Source: Bacteroidetes bacterium GWB2_32_14 (lineage in GTDB: Bacteria > Bacteroidota > Bacteroidia > Bacteroidales > UBA12077). From it: a stretch of 64,000 nt of DNA. Made by a program: the position numbers and the translations under genes. The stretch spans positions 1 to 64,000 of the forward strand of contig MENK01000024.1 of the NCBI GenBank assembly GCA_001768235.1. Direction: 5' to 3'. Numbering within the stretch: position 1 is the first letter of the stretch; each line of letters begins with the position of its first letter. Positions 17,454-27,124 of the stretch are shown here, in pieces. The notes below the pieces were generated by a model that ran no database searches, had not been told where the DNA came from, and saw only the letters and a program-made list of their open reading frames with translations.

Positions 17454-17460
17454 GCCTAAC
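17454..17460 (-). repeat. GTTAGGC core at the cassette start
   Basis: GTTAGGC on the minus strand fits the integron R' core GTTRRRY exactly. It marks the 5' boundary of the ART-like gene, about 20 bases past the kinase stop codon. Confidence 0.5.
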
Positions 17461-17479
17461 AAAAAGATAAGATTAGAAT

Positions 17480-18889
17480 TTACACATTTAATGCATTAAG
17501 CCGGGAATCAATTTTTTCAAGAAGTTCTGATTTACAGATTGGCTTAGCAATATAATCATCGCAACCTGCTTCAATAATAACCCTCCGGTCGTCGGCCATG
17601 GCATTGGCTGTTTGAGCAATTATTGGTAAACCGGGCCTTATTTTTTTAATTATTCGGGTTGCTTCCAGTCCGTCAATTGTTGGCAGTTGAATATCCATTA
17701 ATACCAAATCGATATTTTTATTGTCTGTACAAAATTTAACAGCAAGGTCACCATCTGTTGCATGCAGGATATTTGCCCGTGTTCCGTTCATGAATCGTGT
17801 TAACAATTCAAACGATACTTTTACGTCTTCAACAATGAGTATTGTTTTTGTTTCCCAGTTAAAAGTTTTGGGTTTTTCTTTAATATCCTGCATTTTACTA
17901 TTTGATTCCTTAACTGCCAGTAAAGGTATTGTAAAAAAGAATGTTGAACCAACAAATTTTTCAGATTCAACCCAGATTTTACCTTTTAAATTTTCGATTA
18001 TTCCTTTGGATATCGAGAGGCCTAGTCCAGAGCCTCCATATTTTCGTGTGAGTGCATCGTCGGACTGCCTGAAACGCTCAAATATGATATCCTGCTCTGC
18101 CTTGCTTAATCCTATGCCTGTATCCTTAACATAAAATTCAATATCATCTTTACGTATTTTGTAACCAAAATCAATAGTTCCCTCTTTTGTAAATTTTAAA
18201 GCATTATTTAACAAGTTATACAATATCTGGCGAATACGGGTTGCATCAGTATAGATCAAAAAACGGGTATCATCAATATCTTTTGATACCGTGATTTGTA
18301 CATTTTTTTCTCCCGCGTTTCTTTCTGAAATATAATGGTTTAAAAGATCGTCCATTAATTCGTTCAGGTTGCAATTTGAATAATTAATTTTTAGTTGATT
18401 TGCCTCAATTTTTGAAAGATCGATAATATCGGTTATGAGATTTAATAAAATATATCCACTCCTGTTTATAATATTCAGAAATTTTAAGCGGGTTTCTGTA
18501 TCCAATTCAGGGCTATCAATAAGTAACTTTGAGAACCCTATAACTCCGTTCATGGGAGTTCTTAATTCGTGTGACACGTTTGCCAGAAAGGCTGATTTTA
18601 AACGATTTGCTTCTTCTGCTTTTTCCTTAGCACGTATTAATTTTTCGTTGTTTAACTCAAGTTCTGTCTGGCATTGTTTTTCTGAACTTAGTTGTTTTTG
18701 CCTGAAAAAAATATAAACCGACAGAACAATAATTACCAACAGAGATAAAACAAACAAGATACTATAAAAATCAAACTGGTTTTTATGGTAAAAATTAATT
18801 AGAAAAATGTTCTTTTTTTCTTGTGAAAATGATTGATAAGAAAAGAAGAAAAGAAGAAGAAAAGATAAATAGAGTTGTTTAAAAAACAT
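17480..18889 (-). CDS. Hybrid sensor histidine kinase with receiver domain, almost no sensor region
   Basis: A 469-residue kinase. A signal-like segment (1-22), about 20 residues of external sequence and one membrane helix (about 42-62) are followed by a short coiled coil (70-98). HisKA has H107 in SHELRTP. HATPase shows the N box [26 protein letters not shown] and GGSGLGLSI. The C-terminal receiver has D399 in LVLMDIQLP and an acidic VED pocket. No periplasmic sensor domain is present, so the input may come through the membrane, a partner protein or the cytoplasmic coil. The output partner is unknown. It lies between the rnf operon and the ART-like cassette. Confidence 0.92.
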   Translation of the reverse strand: MFFKQLYLSFLLLFFFSYQSFSQEKKNIFLINFYHKNQFDFYSILFVLSLLVIIVLSVYIFFRQKQLSSEKQCQTELELNNEKLIRAKEKAEEANRLKSAFLANVSHELRTPMNGVIGFSKLLIDSPELDTETRLKFLNIINRSGYILLNLITDIIDLSKIEANQLKINYSNCNLNELMDDLLNHYISERNAGEKNVQITVSKDIDDTRFLIYTDATRIRQILYNLLNNALKFTKEGTIDFGYKIRKDDIEFYVKDTGIGLSKAEQDIIFERFRQSDDALTRKYGGSGLGLSISKGIIENLKGKIWVESEKFVGSTFFFTIPLLAVKESNSKMQDIKEKPKTFNWETKTILIVEDVKVSFELLTRFMNGTRANILHATDGDLAVKFCTDNKNIDLVLMDIQLPTIDGLEATRIIKKIRPGLPIIAQTANAMADDRRVIIEAGCDDYIAKPICKSELLEKIDSRLNALNV

Positions 18890-18951
18890 AATGAATTTAT
18901 AAAACAGTACAATTTATAAAAAAATGATAAAATACAAACGATATAATAAGA

Positions 18952-18976
18952 AAAAGCAACCTCATAGGTTGCTTTT
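18952..18976. terminator. Terminator at the end of the rnf operon
   Basis: AAAAGCAACCT (18952-18962) pairs perfectly with AGGTTGCTTTT (18966-18976), loop CAT. The minus-strand copy ends in a T-rich run after rnfA. Confidence 0.85.
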
Positions 18977-18995
18977 GTATTTTAAAGACAATTTT

Positions 18996-19568
18996 TTATA
19001 CAAGTCCTGCAAACCCCATGAATGCTAATGCAAGAATGCCGGCAGTGATTAATGAAATAGGAACGCCTTTCATTCCTTTAGGGATATTAACAAGTTCCAT
19101 TTGTTCACGAATACCTGCCAAAATAACCAGTGCCAACCCAAATCCAACAGCTGTTGCAGCACCAAATACAACGCCTTGCATTAAGTTGTAATTTTTTTGA
19201 ATAACAAGAATGGCGACACCAAGAACAGCGCAATTCGTGGTGATTAACGGAAGAAAAATTCCTAATGCCTGGTATAATGGAGGGCTTACTTTTTTAAGTA
19301 TGATCTCAACCATTTGAACTAAAGCTGCAATCACAAGAATAAAAGTAATGGTTTGCATAAATGCAATACCTAGTTTATTCAAAACATAAATCTGAATAAG
19401 GTAGGTAACCATGGTGGCCAAAACGATTACAAAGGTAACAGCACCGGTCATACCCAGGGCAGTAGTTATTTTATTTGAAACACCTAAAAACGGGCATACA
19501 CCCAGAAACTGGGCTAATACAACATTATTAACAAATATTGCTGATATAATAATTAATATATATTCCAT
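18996..19568 (-). CDS. rnfA: Rnf complex subunit RnfA
   Basis: A 190-residue inner-membrane protein with six helices and the RnfA/NqrE sequence ([43 protein letters not shown]). It is homologous to RnfE and forms an inverted pair with it in the membrane. The conserved Cys residues near 25 and 108 bind an Fe-S centre between the two subunits in related complexes. It is the last gene of the rnf operon, 11 bases after rnfE, and is followed by an intrinsic terminator. Confidence 0.96.
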   Translation of the reverse strand: MEYILIIISAIFVNNVVLAQFLGVCPFLGVSNKITTALGMTGAVTFVIVLATMVTYLIQIYVLNKLGIAFMQTITFILVIAALVQMVEIILKKVSPPLYQALGIFLPLITTNCAVLGVAILVIQKNYNLMQGVVFGAATAVGFGLALVILAGIREQMELVNIPKGMKGVPISLITAGILALAFMGFAGLV

Positions 19569-19579
19569 ATAGCTTCCTC

Positions 19580-20164
19580 CTAGTTTGCTTTTCTGATTCG
19601 ATTAATAAGAGCAATTAAATATCCTAATGCAATAAATGCCCCAGGAGCAAGAATGAATACAAGAATTCCATCTCCTGAAATAAATTTGTACCCAAAAATT
19701 GACCCGCTTCCGATCAATTCTCTAATTGAACCAAGAATACCTAAGGCCATAGCAAATCCTAATCCCATTCCAACTCCGTCAATTAATGATGATAGAACAG
19801 TGTTTTTACATGCAAAAGCTTCAGCTCTCCCAAGTACGATACAGTTAACTACAATTAATGGAATAAATATGCCTAATTTCTCATATAATGATGGAACATA
19901 TGCTTGCATAAGTAAGTCAATAATTGTAACAAATGATGCAATCACAACAATAAAAGCAGGGATTCTTACTTTGTCCGGAATTATTTTAGCTAACATCGAT
20001 ATTACAACATTTGATCCAATTAAAACGAACGTTGTTGCCAAGCCCATACCAATTCCATTAATTGCAGAAGATGTTGTTGCTAATGTTGGGCAGGTACCCA
20101 GCACAAGAACTAATATCGGGTTTTCCTTAAAGAATCCTTTTGTAAAATTTTGTAATTGGTTCAT
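19580..20164 (-). CDS. rnfE: Rnf complex subunit RnfE
   Basis: A 194-residue inner-membrane subunit ([38 protein letters not shown]) with six helices, homologous to RnfA/NqrD. The cysteine pair in LGTCP and VNCIVLGR matches residues that hold the membrane Fe-S centre. Its start overlaps the rnfG stop by four bases (ATGA), which indicates translational coupling and fixes the start codon. Confidence 0.96.
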   Translation of the reverse strand: MNQLQNFTKGFFKENPILVLVLGTCPTLATTSSAINGIGMGLATTFVLIGSNVVISMLAKIIPDKVRIPAFIVVIASFVTIIDLLMQAYVPSLYEKLGIFIPLIVVNCIVLGRAEAFACKNTVLSSLIDGVGMGLGFAMALGILGSIRELIGSGSIFGYKFISGDGILVFILAPGAFIALGYLIALINRIRKAN

Positions 20165-20736
20165 TTTAAACCTCCTTTTTGTAAAGTATTGTATGCACGT
20201 TGAATTGCATCACAAAATGCCCGTGAACTAATTGTTGCTGCAGTAATTGCATCAACCTGGCCTCCATCTTTTTTAACTGTCATAGCAAATGAAGACGGAT
20301 TTTTACCATTAAACTGATCTTTGAACTGAGGCTCAGCCATTTTGGTGCCTAAACCGGGAGTTTCCTTTTGCTGTAAAACAGCAATATTTATAATACTACC
20401 TTCAGGTTTAAACCCAACTATTAATCCTACATATCCACTAAAACCTTTGTTTGTATATGTCTTTACTGCATACCCGACAATTTCGTCGTTATTTTTAGCC
20501 GGATAAATCTCGAGGCTGTCACCTTCGTCTGTAGGTAATAAAAACATATCATCAGTTGGATTATTAGTAAATGAAGGTACTACCTGTTTTATTGCATCAA
20601 GTTTTTTATTCAAATTTGTTTGCTCAATAGGTACTTTTGTTTTTTCATAAACAAACCCTAATGTGGTTGCCGCAACTAAAGAAATACCGGAAAGCACAAG
20701 AAACATGTTCTTAAATGTTGATTCTGTTTTAGCCAT
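20161..20736 (-). CDS. rnfG: Rnf complex subunit RnfG (FMN-binding)
   Basis: A 191-residue periplasm-facing flavoprotein subunit with one N-terminal helix (about 10-30) and an FMN-binding domain. The flavinylation motif reads VDAITAATISS (161-171), where T168 would carry the phosphodiester-linked FMN. The usual SGAT glycine is alanine here (TAAT). The gene overlaps rnfD by eight bases upstream and rnfE by four downstream. No ApbE flavin transferase, needed for FMN attachment, lies in the window. Confidence 0.95.
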   Translation of the reverse strand: MAKTESTFKNMFLVLSGISLVAATTLGFVYEKTKVPIEQTNLNKKLDAIKQVVPSFTNNPTDDMFLLPTDEGDSLEIYPAKNNDEIVGYAVKTYTNKGFSGYVGLIVGFKPEGSIINIAVLQQKETPGLGTKMAEPQFKDQFNGKNPSSFAMTVKKDGGQVDAITAATISSRAFCDAIQRAYNTLQKGGLK

Positions 20737-21730
20737 GATTTACTACCTCCCCAAAACGTTTTGGTTTAACATAGGTATTAATAAGTGGTACAAATGAATT
20801 CATTATAAGAATTGCAAATGAAACACCTTCGGGATAGGCTCCAAAAACACGAATAAGTACGGTAATAATTCCAATTCCAATACCGAAAATCCACATCCCT
20901 TTCGGAGTCATTGGTGAAGTAACATAATCGGTAGCCATAAATATTGCTCCTAACATTACACCCCCTGTTAATAAGTGGAATAAGGGGTCAGCATTGGTTT
21001 CAGGATTTATATACCATAATATTCCTGTAAATATTGTTATTGTAAGTATTATTGAAACAGGGATATGCCAGGTAATTACTTTCCTTATCAGGAGATAAGC
21101 AAATCCAAGAATTAAGGCAGCGGCAGCAATTTCTCCCATTGAACCTCCCATGTGTCCGTAGAACATTTCCATGTGGCTTGGAACCTGGTTCATTAAATCT
21201 GAAATCTGGTCTCCTTTACCTAAACCTTCTTTAACTATACCAAGAGGTGTTGCTCCTGTTACTGCATCAGCATATCCGGTTTTGAATCCGCCGGGTATTG
21301 GCCAACTGGTCATTTGTACAGGAAACGAAATGAGTAAAAATACACGTCCTACGAGTGCCGGATTGAATGGGTTATTACCTAATCCACCAAAAGACATTTT
21401 TCCAATTCCTATAGCAACTAAGCTGCCAATAATAATTATTCCAATAGGTAAATTCGATGGTACATTAAATGCAAGCAGGATACCGGTAACTATGGCTGAT
21501 CCATCGGTTATGGCAGGTTCCTGTTTTAAAATATATTTCTGAATTAACCATTCAAAGGCTAAGCACGAAACTACGGCAACCAATGTTACTATTATTGCAC
21601 CCATACCAAAAAAATAGATGGATATTGCCAATGCCGGCAACAATGCAATAACAACATCGAACATTAGCCGTTTCACTGAAGTGTCCTCATAAACGTGAGG
21701 AGACGGTGATATTGTTATTCGTTTATTCAT
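20729..21730 (-). CDS. rnfD: Rnf complex subunit RnfD (FMN-binding)
   Basis: A 333-residue subunit with about ten membrane helices, homologous to NqrB. The covalent FMN site is VTGATPLG (T161 the likely acceptor). Motifs such as GGLGNNPFNPALVGRVFLL and ATDYVTSPMTPKG are characteristic. The start codon overlaps the rnfC stop by one base. It forms part of the ion channel through which Rnf moves Na+ or H+, and the ion used here cannot be read from sequence. Confidence 0.96.
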   Translation of the reverse strand: MNKRITISPSPHVYEDTSVKRLMFDVVIALLPALAISIYFFGMGAIIVTLVAVVSCLAFEWLIQKYILKQEPAITDGSAIVTGILLAFNVPSNLPIGIIIIGSLVAIGIGKMSFGGLGNNPFNPALVGRVFLLISFPVQMTSWPIPGGFKTGYADAVTGATPLGIVKEGLGKGDQISDLMNQVPSHMEMFYGHMGGSMGEIAAAALILGFAYLLIRKVITWHIPVSIILTITIFTGILWYINPETNADPLFHLLTGGVMLGAIFMATDYVTSPMTPKGMWIFGIGIGIITVLIRVFGAYPEGVSFAILIMNSFVPLINTYVKPKRFGEVVNHG

Positions 21731-23061
21731 TATTGTTTTCTTGATCTGATTATTTTACTTACTCTGGATTTTCCCAGGCGGATATAATCCAGTAATGGTA
21801 ATCCTGCAGGGCATGTAAAGCTACATGAACCACACTCGATACAATCCATTACCCCGCTTTGTTCCAGAGTATCATTTTTTTCTAACTGAGCTTGTTTTTT
21901 TAAAAGGTAAGGTTCTAAGCCTTGAGGACAGGCAGAAACACATTTTGCGCAGCGAATACATGTTGCTTCTTTCTTGCGTTTCGATTCACTTTCCGACATG
22001 ATTAAAATGCCGGATGTTCCTTTTGTAACGGGCACTTCAAGCGAATTAACAGCCTTACCCATCATTGGGCCGCCGTTAATAATTTTCCCGGTATCTTCAG
22101 GTAAACCACCTGCTGCTTCAATTAAGTTTGAAACAGGAGTTCCGATTCGTACTAAAAGGTTTGAAGGTTTACTTACCAGTTGGCCTGTAACAGTTACCAC
22201 GCGTTCAAATAATGGTTTGTTTTTTTGAGTTGCCTCGTAAACTGCAAAAGCTGTACCTACATTATGAACTACAGCCCCAACATCGAGGGGTAATCCTCCG
22301 GATGGCACTTCACGATTGATAAGGGCTTTTATTAATTGTTTTTCACCACCCTGTGGGTACTGTACTTTTAGTGCATGTACTTCTATTCCCGGGTAGTTTT
22401 TTACCAGGTTAGTTAAATGTGCAATAGCATCCGGTTTGTTGTTTTCAATACCGATTAATGCCCTGTTAACGCTCAGTGCTTTCATCAAAATCTGAATTCC
22501 TACAAGCATTTCTTCAGCTTTTTCAACCATTAATCTATGGTCTGAAGTTAAATAAGGCTCACATTCAACACCGTTGATTATAAGTACATTTATCTTCTTG
22601 CCATCAGGAATTGATAATTTAACGTGCGATGGAAATGTTGCTCCGCCCAAACCAACAATTCCTGCCAGGTTAATCTTCGCGATTATTTCCTTATCAGTTA
22701 AGTTGATTTCTCTCCTGAGTTCAGGCGAGCGGTCAATAGTTTCATTCCACTCGTCGCCTTCAACATCGATAACAATACATGGCCGTTTGTAGCCTGTAGA
22801 ATCAAGAATATCGTCTATTTTAGCGACAGTTCCTGAAACTGAAGAATGAATGTTTGCAGAAACAAATCCTGAACTTTCGGCAATCTTATCACCAACTTTC
22901 ACTTTATCTCCTTTAGCAACAATTGCCTTTGCAGGAGCACCAATATGTTGGGCTATTGGAATTGATACTGTTTTAGGGAGCGGCAGAATCTCAATCCGGC
23001 TATCTTCAGAATATTTACATTCTGCCGGATGAACGCCACCTTTTGCAAATGTTTTTAACAC
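21730..23061 (-). CDS. rnfC: Rnf complex subunit RnfC
   Basis: A 443-residue peripheral subunit that holds NADH and FMN sites and two 4Fe-4S clusters. It has the N-terminal GGVHPAECKYSED family start, a glycine-rich nucleotide site (GIVGLGGATFPSHVKL), the GVECEPYLTSDHRL motif, an SLBB-like segment and two cluster motifs (CIRCAKCVSACP, CIECGSCSFTCP). It lacks the long repetitive C-terminal tail of gammaproteobacterial RnfC and resembles the short anaerobe form. It accepts electrons to reduce NAD+, or donates them in reverse. Confidence 0.96.
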   Translation of the reverse strand: MLKTFAKGGVHPAECKYSEDSRIEILPLPKTVSIPIAQHIGAPAKAIVAKGDKVKVGDKIAESSGFVSANIHSSVSGTVAKIDDILDSTGYKRPCIVIDVEGDEWNETIDRSPELRREINLTDKEIIAKINLAGIVGLGGATFPSHVKLSIPDGKKINVLIINGVECEPYLTSDHRLMVEKAEEMLVGIQILMKALSVNRALIGIENNKPDAIAHLTNLVKNYPGIEVHALKVQYPQGGEKQLIKALINREVPSGGLPLDVGAVVHNVGTAFAVYEATQKNKPLFERVVTVTGQLVSKPSNLLVRIGTPVSNLIEAAGGLPEDTGKIINGGPMMGKAVNSLEVPVTKGTSGILIMSESESKRKKEATCIRCAKCVSACPQGLEPYLLKKQAQLEKNDTLEQSGVMDCIECGSCSFTCPAGLPLLDYIRLGKSRVSKIIRSRKQ

Positions 23062-23088
23062 TTTAACCCTCCTGTTTATTAAATATGA

Positions 23089-23976
23089 TTATTCGTTTTC
23101 TTTTTTACCGGTTTTTGATGTCTCTGTATTTTCGGCGTCTCCTTCTTTTTCTTTTCGCGGAGGAAAATTTATTTCAAGAATAGCGCCTGTAGGGCATTCT
23201 TCGACACATTTCCTGCAAAGCTTACACTTATTCGGGTCGATATAAGCAAGGAAGTTTTCGAGAGTAATTGCTTCGTATGGGCAAACTTTAACACATTTTC
23301 CGCAGCCAATACATGCCACTTCGCATGCTTTTTTAGCTATTCCGCCTTTGTCTTTGTTTACACAAGAGACAAATATTTTTCGGTCTTTTTTATTTTTTTT
23401 CCTTAATTCAATAATTCTGTTAGGGCAAGCTTTAACACAGGCTCCGCATGCAGTACATTTATCATCTATAACAACAGGCAAGCCGGTTTCTTTATCCATG
23501 TATATTGCGTCGAATTTGCACACGGCAACACAATCACCCATTCCAAGGCATCCATACTGACATCCTGTTTCTCCGGAATAGAGTGACGAAGAAATAATAC
23601 AAGAAGTTGCCCCGTCATATTCGTTTAATCTTGGCCTTTTGGCAAATGATCCCGAACAACGGACAACGGCAACAAGAGGTTCTTTAGCTATAGCTTCTTT
23701 ACCCAATATTTTTGCCACGGTAGCCATAACATCATTTCCGCCTACAGGGCAATAAAACGATGAAATATCATCGGCTTTAACCATTGCTTCGGCAAGACCC
23801 CGGCATCCCGGATAACCACAACCTCCGCAGTTTGCTGCTGGTAATGCTTCTGTAACCAAATCAATACGGGGATCCTCATATACTTTAAACTTCTGGGCAA
23901 CAAAATATAAGATTATTGCAGATATAGCACCTAATGCACTTAAAGAAATAATAGTAAACAATAGTGTTGTACTCAT
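23089..23976 (-). CDS. rnfB: Rnf complex subunit RnfB
   Basis: A 295-residue ferredoxin-type subunit with one N-terminal helix (about 5-28). An Fe-S domain follows (C50, C53, C58 and C76 in ANCGGCGYPGCRG). Further cluster motifs are CQYGCLGMGDC, CTACGACVKACP, CIGCGKCVKVCP and CKLCRKCVEECP. RnfB takes electrons from reduced ferredoxin. The C-terminus is a charged, Glu/Lys-rich tail. It is the first rnf structural gene, as in acetogens and many Bacteroidota the order varies but B-C-D-G-E-A is common. Confidence 0.95.
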   Translation of the reverse strand: MSTTLLFTIISLSALGAISAIILYFVAQKFKVYEDPRIDLVTEALPAANCGGCGYPGCRGLAEAMVKADDISSFYCPVGGNDVMATVAKILGKEAIAKEPLVAVVRCSGSFAKRPRLNEYDGATSCIISSSLYSGETGCQYGCLGMGDCVAVCKFDAIYMDKETGLPVVIDDKCTACGACVKACPNRIIELRKKNKKDRKIFVSCVNKDKGGIAKKACEVACIGCGKCVKVCPYEAITLENFLAYIDPNKCKLCRKCVEECPTGAILEINFPPRKEKEGDAENTETSKTGKKENE

Positions 23977-23988
23977 GTTTTAAAATAT

Positions 23989-24411
23989 TTATTCAATTTT
24001 TTGTATAGTAAATGTAAACGACTGTTTAAGTTTTTTTCGAAACAAATATAACGTAAGATAATAGGGAATAAGAACGGCTATGGCAACCAAACCCGATAAT
24101 GCTTCTTTTCCCGTAATTTCAGTTAGAATTATTAATGTTAATATTACAAACAGCAGGGGTTGAATATACCCGAGCCATATAGCCTTAAAACCCAGGTTCT
24201 GGTTCATAACTACATGAACATCTTCTCCTACAGCATATTGATTCGAGAAATCAGTTACTTCAACTGATTTCTCTTCCATGTTGGATGGCGAACAATACGA
24301 TTTCGCATGACAAGATGCACACCCCGAATATGCTATGAAACTTACACTTATTTTGTTTCCGTTAATTGATTCTATTCGGCCCTTATGTTCGACTGATTTT
24401 GAATTTGACAT
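23989..24411 (-). CDS. rseC: RseC/MucC family (SoxR-reducing system) protein
   Basis: A 140-residue protein with a cytoplasmic N-terminal domain bearing cysteines (GCASCHAKSYC, about residues 30-40), two membrane helices (about 74-95 and 100-122) and a basic tail. This is the RseC/MucC layout. In Bacteroidota an rseC-like gene typically heads the rnf operon, and relatives help reduce the SoxR Fe-S cluster using Rnf. It starts the operon, 12 bases before rnfB. A TATTTTTG box lies 29 bases upstream. Confidence 0.88.
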   Translation of the reverse strand: MSNSKSVEHKGRIESINGNKISVSFIAYSGCASCHAKSYCSPSNMEEKSVEVTDFSNQYAVGEDVHVVMNQNLGFKAIWLGYIQPLLFVILTLIILTEITGKEALSGLVAIAVLIPYYLTLYLFRKKLKQSFTFTIQKIE

Positions 24412-24439
24412 TCAGTAATAAATCAAAAAAATTTGGATA

Positions 24440-24447
24440 CAAAAATA
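24440..24447 (-). promoter_or_regulatory. -7 promoter box for the rseC-rnf operon
   Basis: Minus-strand TATTTTTG matches TAnnTTTG exactly, 29 bases upstream of the rseC ATG. No clear -33 TTTG was found at 19-21 bases. Confidence 0.45.
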
Positions 24448-24662
24448 ATTTTATTTAAAAAAAATATATTGCTTTTTGTCAGTTTTTAAACAACAAACAC
24501 TTATTTAGTATGATTTTAAATAAGAAATAAATAGTATTAAAAAAATCTCATCTGAAGAAAAATGTATATTCTTTTTGTAATTTTATAAGAATAAGGTTTA
24601 AATAATAGAAATATTAAAATTCAGCAATTAAATAATTTATAGTCAGATAAATATATAATAGA

Positions 24663-25037
24663 ATGAAAAATATTTTTACATCCGTTTTACTAGGAATAAT
24701 TCTTTTTACATCATGCGAAAAAGACAAACCTGAATTATTTGAACAGGAAGCAAAGTTAAAAATTGAAAATACTTCTACATCAAACAATATTATAGGTGTT
24801 TATTTTGGTACTGTTGGACCGGGAGAAACGAATAAAATTAGCAGCAATATTGAACCGGGAGAGAGTAAAACATTCACTATTGATATAGAAGATGATAGTG
24901 TTTATGATATTAGAATAACTTCAGATATGGTTGGTTACGAAGAATTTACATTGACTCATCTCACATTTTATTGGGATGATGTTTATGTTATAGAATTGAC
25001 AAACAATGGGTGGTACGATGACGAATCGTGGAAATAA
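24663..25037 (+). CDS. Putative lipoprotein of unknown function
   Basis: A 124-residue protein with a signal peptide and lipobox ILFTSCEKD (Cys18), so it is probably lipid-anchored. The mature part is acidic and beta-rich, with a core like a small Ig or jelly-roll fold (KLKIENTSTSNNIIGVYFG, EPGESKTFTIDI). I recognise no specific family. It stands alone, convergent with the DUF3108 gene and separated from it by a shared terminator. Confidence 0.75.
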   Translation: MKNIFTSVLLGIILFTSCEKDKPELFEQEAKLKIENTSTSNNIIGVYFGTVGPGETNKISSNIEPGESKTFTIDIEDDSVYDIRITSDMVGYEEFTLTHLTFYWDDVYVIELTNNGWYDDESWK

Positions 25038-25043
25038 TCACTT

Positions 25044-25080
25044 AAAAATAACCCGGAACTGAAAGCTCCGGGTTATTTTT
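25044..25080. terminator. Bidirectional intrinsic terminator
   Basis: A long stem (25044-25057 with 25067-25080, AAAAATAACCCGGA with TCCGGGTTATTTTT) between convergent genes. It has a T-run on both strands. Confidence 0.9.
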
Positions 25081-25903
25081 AATATTTATCAATTAACGAA
25101 CTAAGCGGATGCTTTATTCCTGAGTATTTAACCAGCCTGGCTTTTACCGTACCAGCAATTATCGGGCTTTCGATCCAGACAGGAATATGGTTTTTATCGT
25201 CGGTAACCCAAATGGTAAGATCTTCACCTCCTTTAAATATATCGCCTGCAATCAACGAACCTGTAAATTTTATGCAATTGAATTTACCTACTCCACGTAC
25301 TTTTTTAACTTCTTTTCCTTTATAACGAATGTAAACATCATGCAATTCGTTGTCGAGTAATATTTTGAATTTTATTTTTTCGTCTTTTTTTACTTTTGAG
25401 AAATCAATATTGCGGGCCTGATAAATTACTGAAACAACATCGTATGTGCATTTGGGAACAGGGATTGTATCATACCAAAGTGGTTTTCGTGTTTTAAATG
25501 ATTCGGAATATGCACACATATTTTTGTAGTCAAAGGTGTATTTTATGTTTATGATATAACCTCCTTCATTTACATCGCGATGATAATAAACAGGCAACAA
25601 GGTATTCGGTTCTGCCCAGGAAGTATATATGTCTTTTACAGGGAAGAACCAGTCGTAAAAAGGATACGAGATTCCAATTCCTCTTAACAAAAGCACATCT
25701 TTGTTAAATTTTTTGTCCGCTTTGGCTTCGAAAGTAATGGCGCCAACATCTGTCCAAACCAGAAACCAGTTATATGTAATTACATAGTTTAATGTTTCGC
25801 CCGATTTAAAAGCATTGTTTTTAAACCCGCAGGAAGAATTATCCTGGGCAAACAATAAAGATGAATTCACTAAAAGAAGTAAGATGAAAGTATTTTTTAG
25901 CAT
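25079..25903 (-). CDS. DUF3108 domain-containing exported protein
   Basis: About 274 residues started at MLKNTFILLLLV, which gives a clean signal peptide ending near FAQD; the open frame extends upstream to 25945. The mature protein follows the DUF3108 pattern (AFKSGETLNYVITYNWF, VYYHRDVNEGGY, IWVTDDKNHIPVW), a beta-rich lipocalin-like fold common in Bacteroidota envelopes with no defined reaction. It lies about 60 bases downstream of a radical SAM/SPASM gene on the same strand, possibly in one transcript. The function is unknown. Confidence 0.85.
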   Translation of the reverse strand: MLKNTFILLLLVNSSLLFAQDNSSCGFKNNAFKSGETLNYVITYNWFLVWTDVGAITFEAKADKKFNKDVLLLRGIGISYPFYDWFFPVKDIYTSWAEPNTLLPVYYHRDVNEGGYIINIKYTFDYKNMCAYSESFKTRKPLWYDTIPVPKCTYDVVSVIYQARNIDFSKVKKDEKIKFKILLDNELHDVYIRYKGKEVKKVRGVGKFNCIKFTGSLIAGDIFKGGEDLTIWVTDDKNHIPVWIESPIIAGTVKARLVKYSGIKHPLSSLIDKY

Positions 25904-25962
25904 TTCGAACAATCGGGCTTGTATCTTAAAATTTCTCAACTGCAATAAAGATGCCAGTAAAG

Positions 25963-27027
25963 CTATTCACAAACGATATCGCGGTATTTTTGTGTTTTAT
26001 TTTCTGACCACCAGTATTTTCCAAAGGCCAGTTCAATAACTTTTTTGGGAAGTACCATTTCCATATTGCGGTATAGTACAATATCATATTTACGGTGATA
26101 ATTAACCCAGCACTCGTTACAATTGTGTTTATGTTTCCTGTGTAATTCAATAGTCGATTTTTTGTTCATAATTGAATTAATCGGTTCGTTGTACACATTT
26201 CCTAAAATTATTTGCTTATTCTGGCAAATCGGAATGTCCCCGTTTGGGTAAATAACAATACTGTCGGCAATACTATTACAGGATAACTTTAAATTTCCAT
26301 CGCGGTGCTTGGTGTATAATGCCATGAAATCGTAATTTTCTTTAAAATCTTTTACCACTTCGGGAATGTCTTTTATGCTGTAATTAAGTGAGTCTGACCT
26401 TTTTTCCGATTTGTCTGTTTCGAAATATTCCATATTGTTATATATCCCTATACGCATATCAAGATTGTGTTCTTTACAAAATGCAGCAACGTGTTCCAAA
26501 TCGGTATAATCGTTGTAGTTTGTAAGCGTGAACATGATGGATATTGGCACAATACCCTTTATTTTTTCAACACTCTCTAAAACCTTATCGTAACCGTCAA
26601 CTCCTCGAAGCTTCAGGTATGTTTCCCTTGTACCATCGAGAGAAATATATACTCTCTTAGGTTTGTACCTGGTAGCGAAATAAACAAGTTTTTCAACCAT
26701 GAGGCCATTCGATAATAAATCGAAATTAGGATGATGTTTTGCAAAATACTCGAATATTTGTTCTGCTTCCGGGTGCATAATAAATTCGCCACCTTCAAGG
26801 CCAAAAACGGTATCTTTATTAACAAGTTTACTTTGAACAATTTCTTTAATCTTTTCGAATGATAAATGCTGTTTTGGATTCTTTTTCCATATATAGCAAT
26901 GCTTGCATTGTGAATTGCATCTGTCGGTAGCATAGAGCATTATTGTCGATAGCTTTTTATGCTTTGGGAAAATAATATTGTTTGCAAGTTTTATTCCTCG
27001 CCTGAAATAATCTGATACTTTATACAT
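25963..27027 (-). CDS. Radical SAM protein with SPASM-type C-terminus
   Basis: A 354-residue radical SAM enzyme. The [4Fe-4S]-SAM cysteines are C37, C41 and C44 in RCNSQCKHCYIW. The GGE motif (LEGGEFIMHP) follows. The C-terminal region has cysteines in LKLSCNSI, DIPICQNK and KHNCNECW that match a SPASM auxiliary-cluster domain. Such enzymes modify peptides or carbohydrates, but no small precursor-peptide gene is visible next to it. Neighbours are the DUF3108 gene downstream and a Gfo/Idh/MocA oxidoreductase upstream, all on the minus strand. Confidence 0.85.
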   Translation of the reverse strand: MYKVSDYFRRGIKLANNIIFPKHKKLSTIMLYATDRCNSQCKHCYIWKKNPKQHLSFEKIKEIVQSKLVNKDTVFGLEGGEFIMHPEAEQIFEYFAKHHPNFDLLSNGLMVEKLVYFATRYKPKRVYISLDGTRETYLKLRGVDGYDKVLESVEKIKGIVPISIMFTLTNYNDYTDLEHVAAFCKEHNLDMRIGIYNNMEYFETDKSEKRSDSLNYSIKDIPEVVKDFKENYDFMALYTKHRDGNLKLSCNSIADSIVIYPNGDIPICQNKQIILGNVYNEPINSIMNKKSTIELHRKHKHNCNECWVNYHRKYDIVLYRNMEMVLPKKVIELAFGKYWWSENKTQKYRDIVCE

Positions 27028-27124
27028 TTGTTAATAAACTTGAAATTAAACTAAATCTTGTAGTTGGTTAAAAGGTTTCAAAATTAAGAAAAAAATTATC
27101 AACCCTGTCTTTAATTAAATGGCA

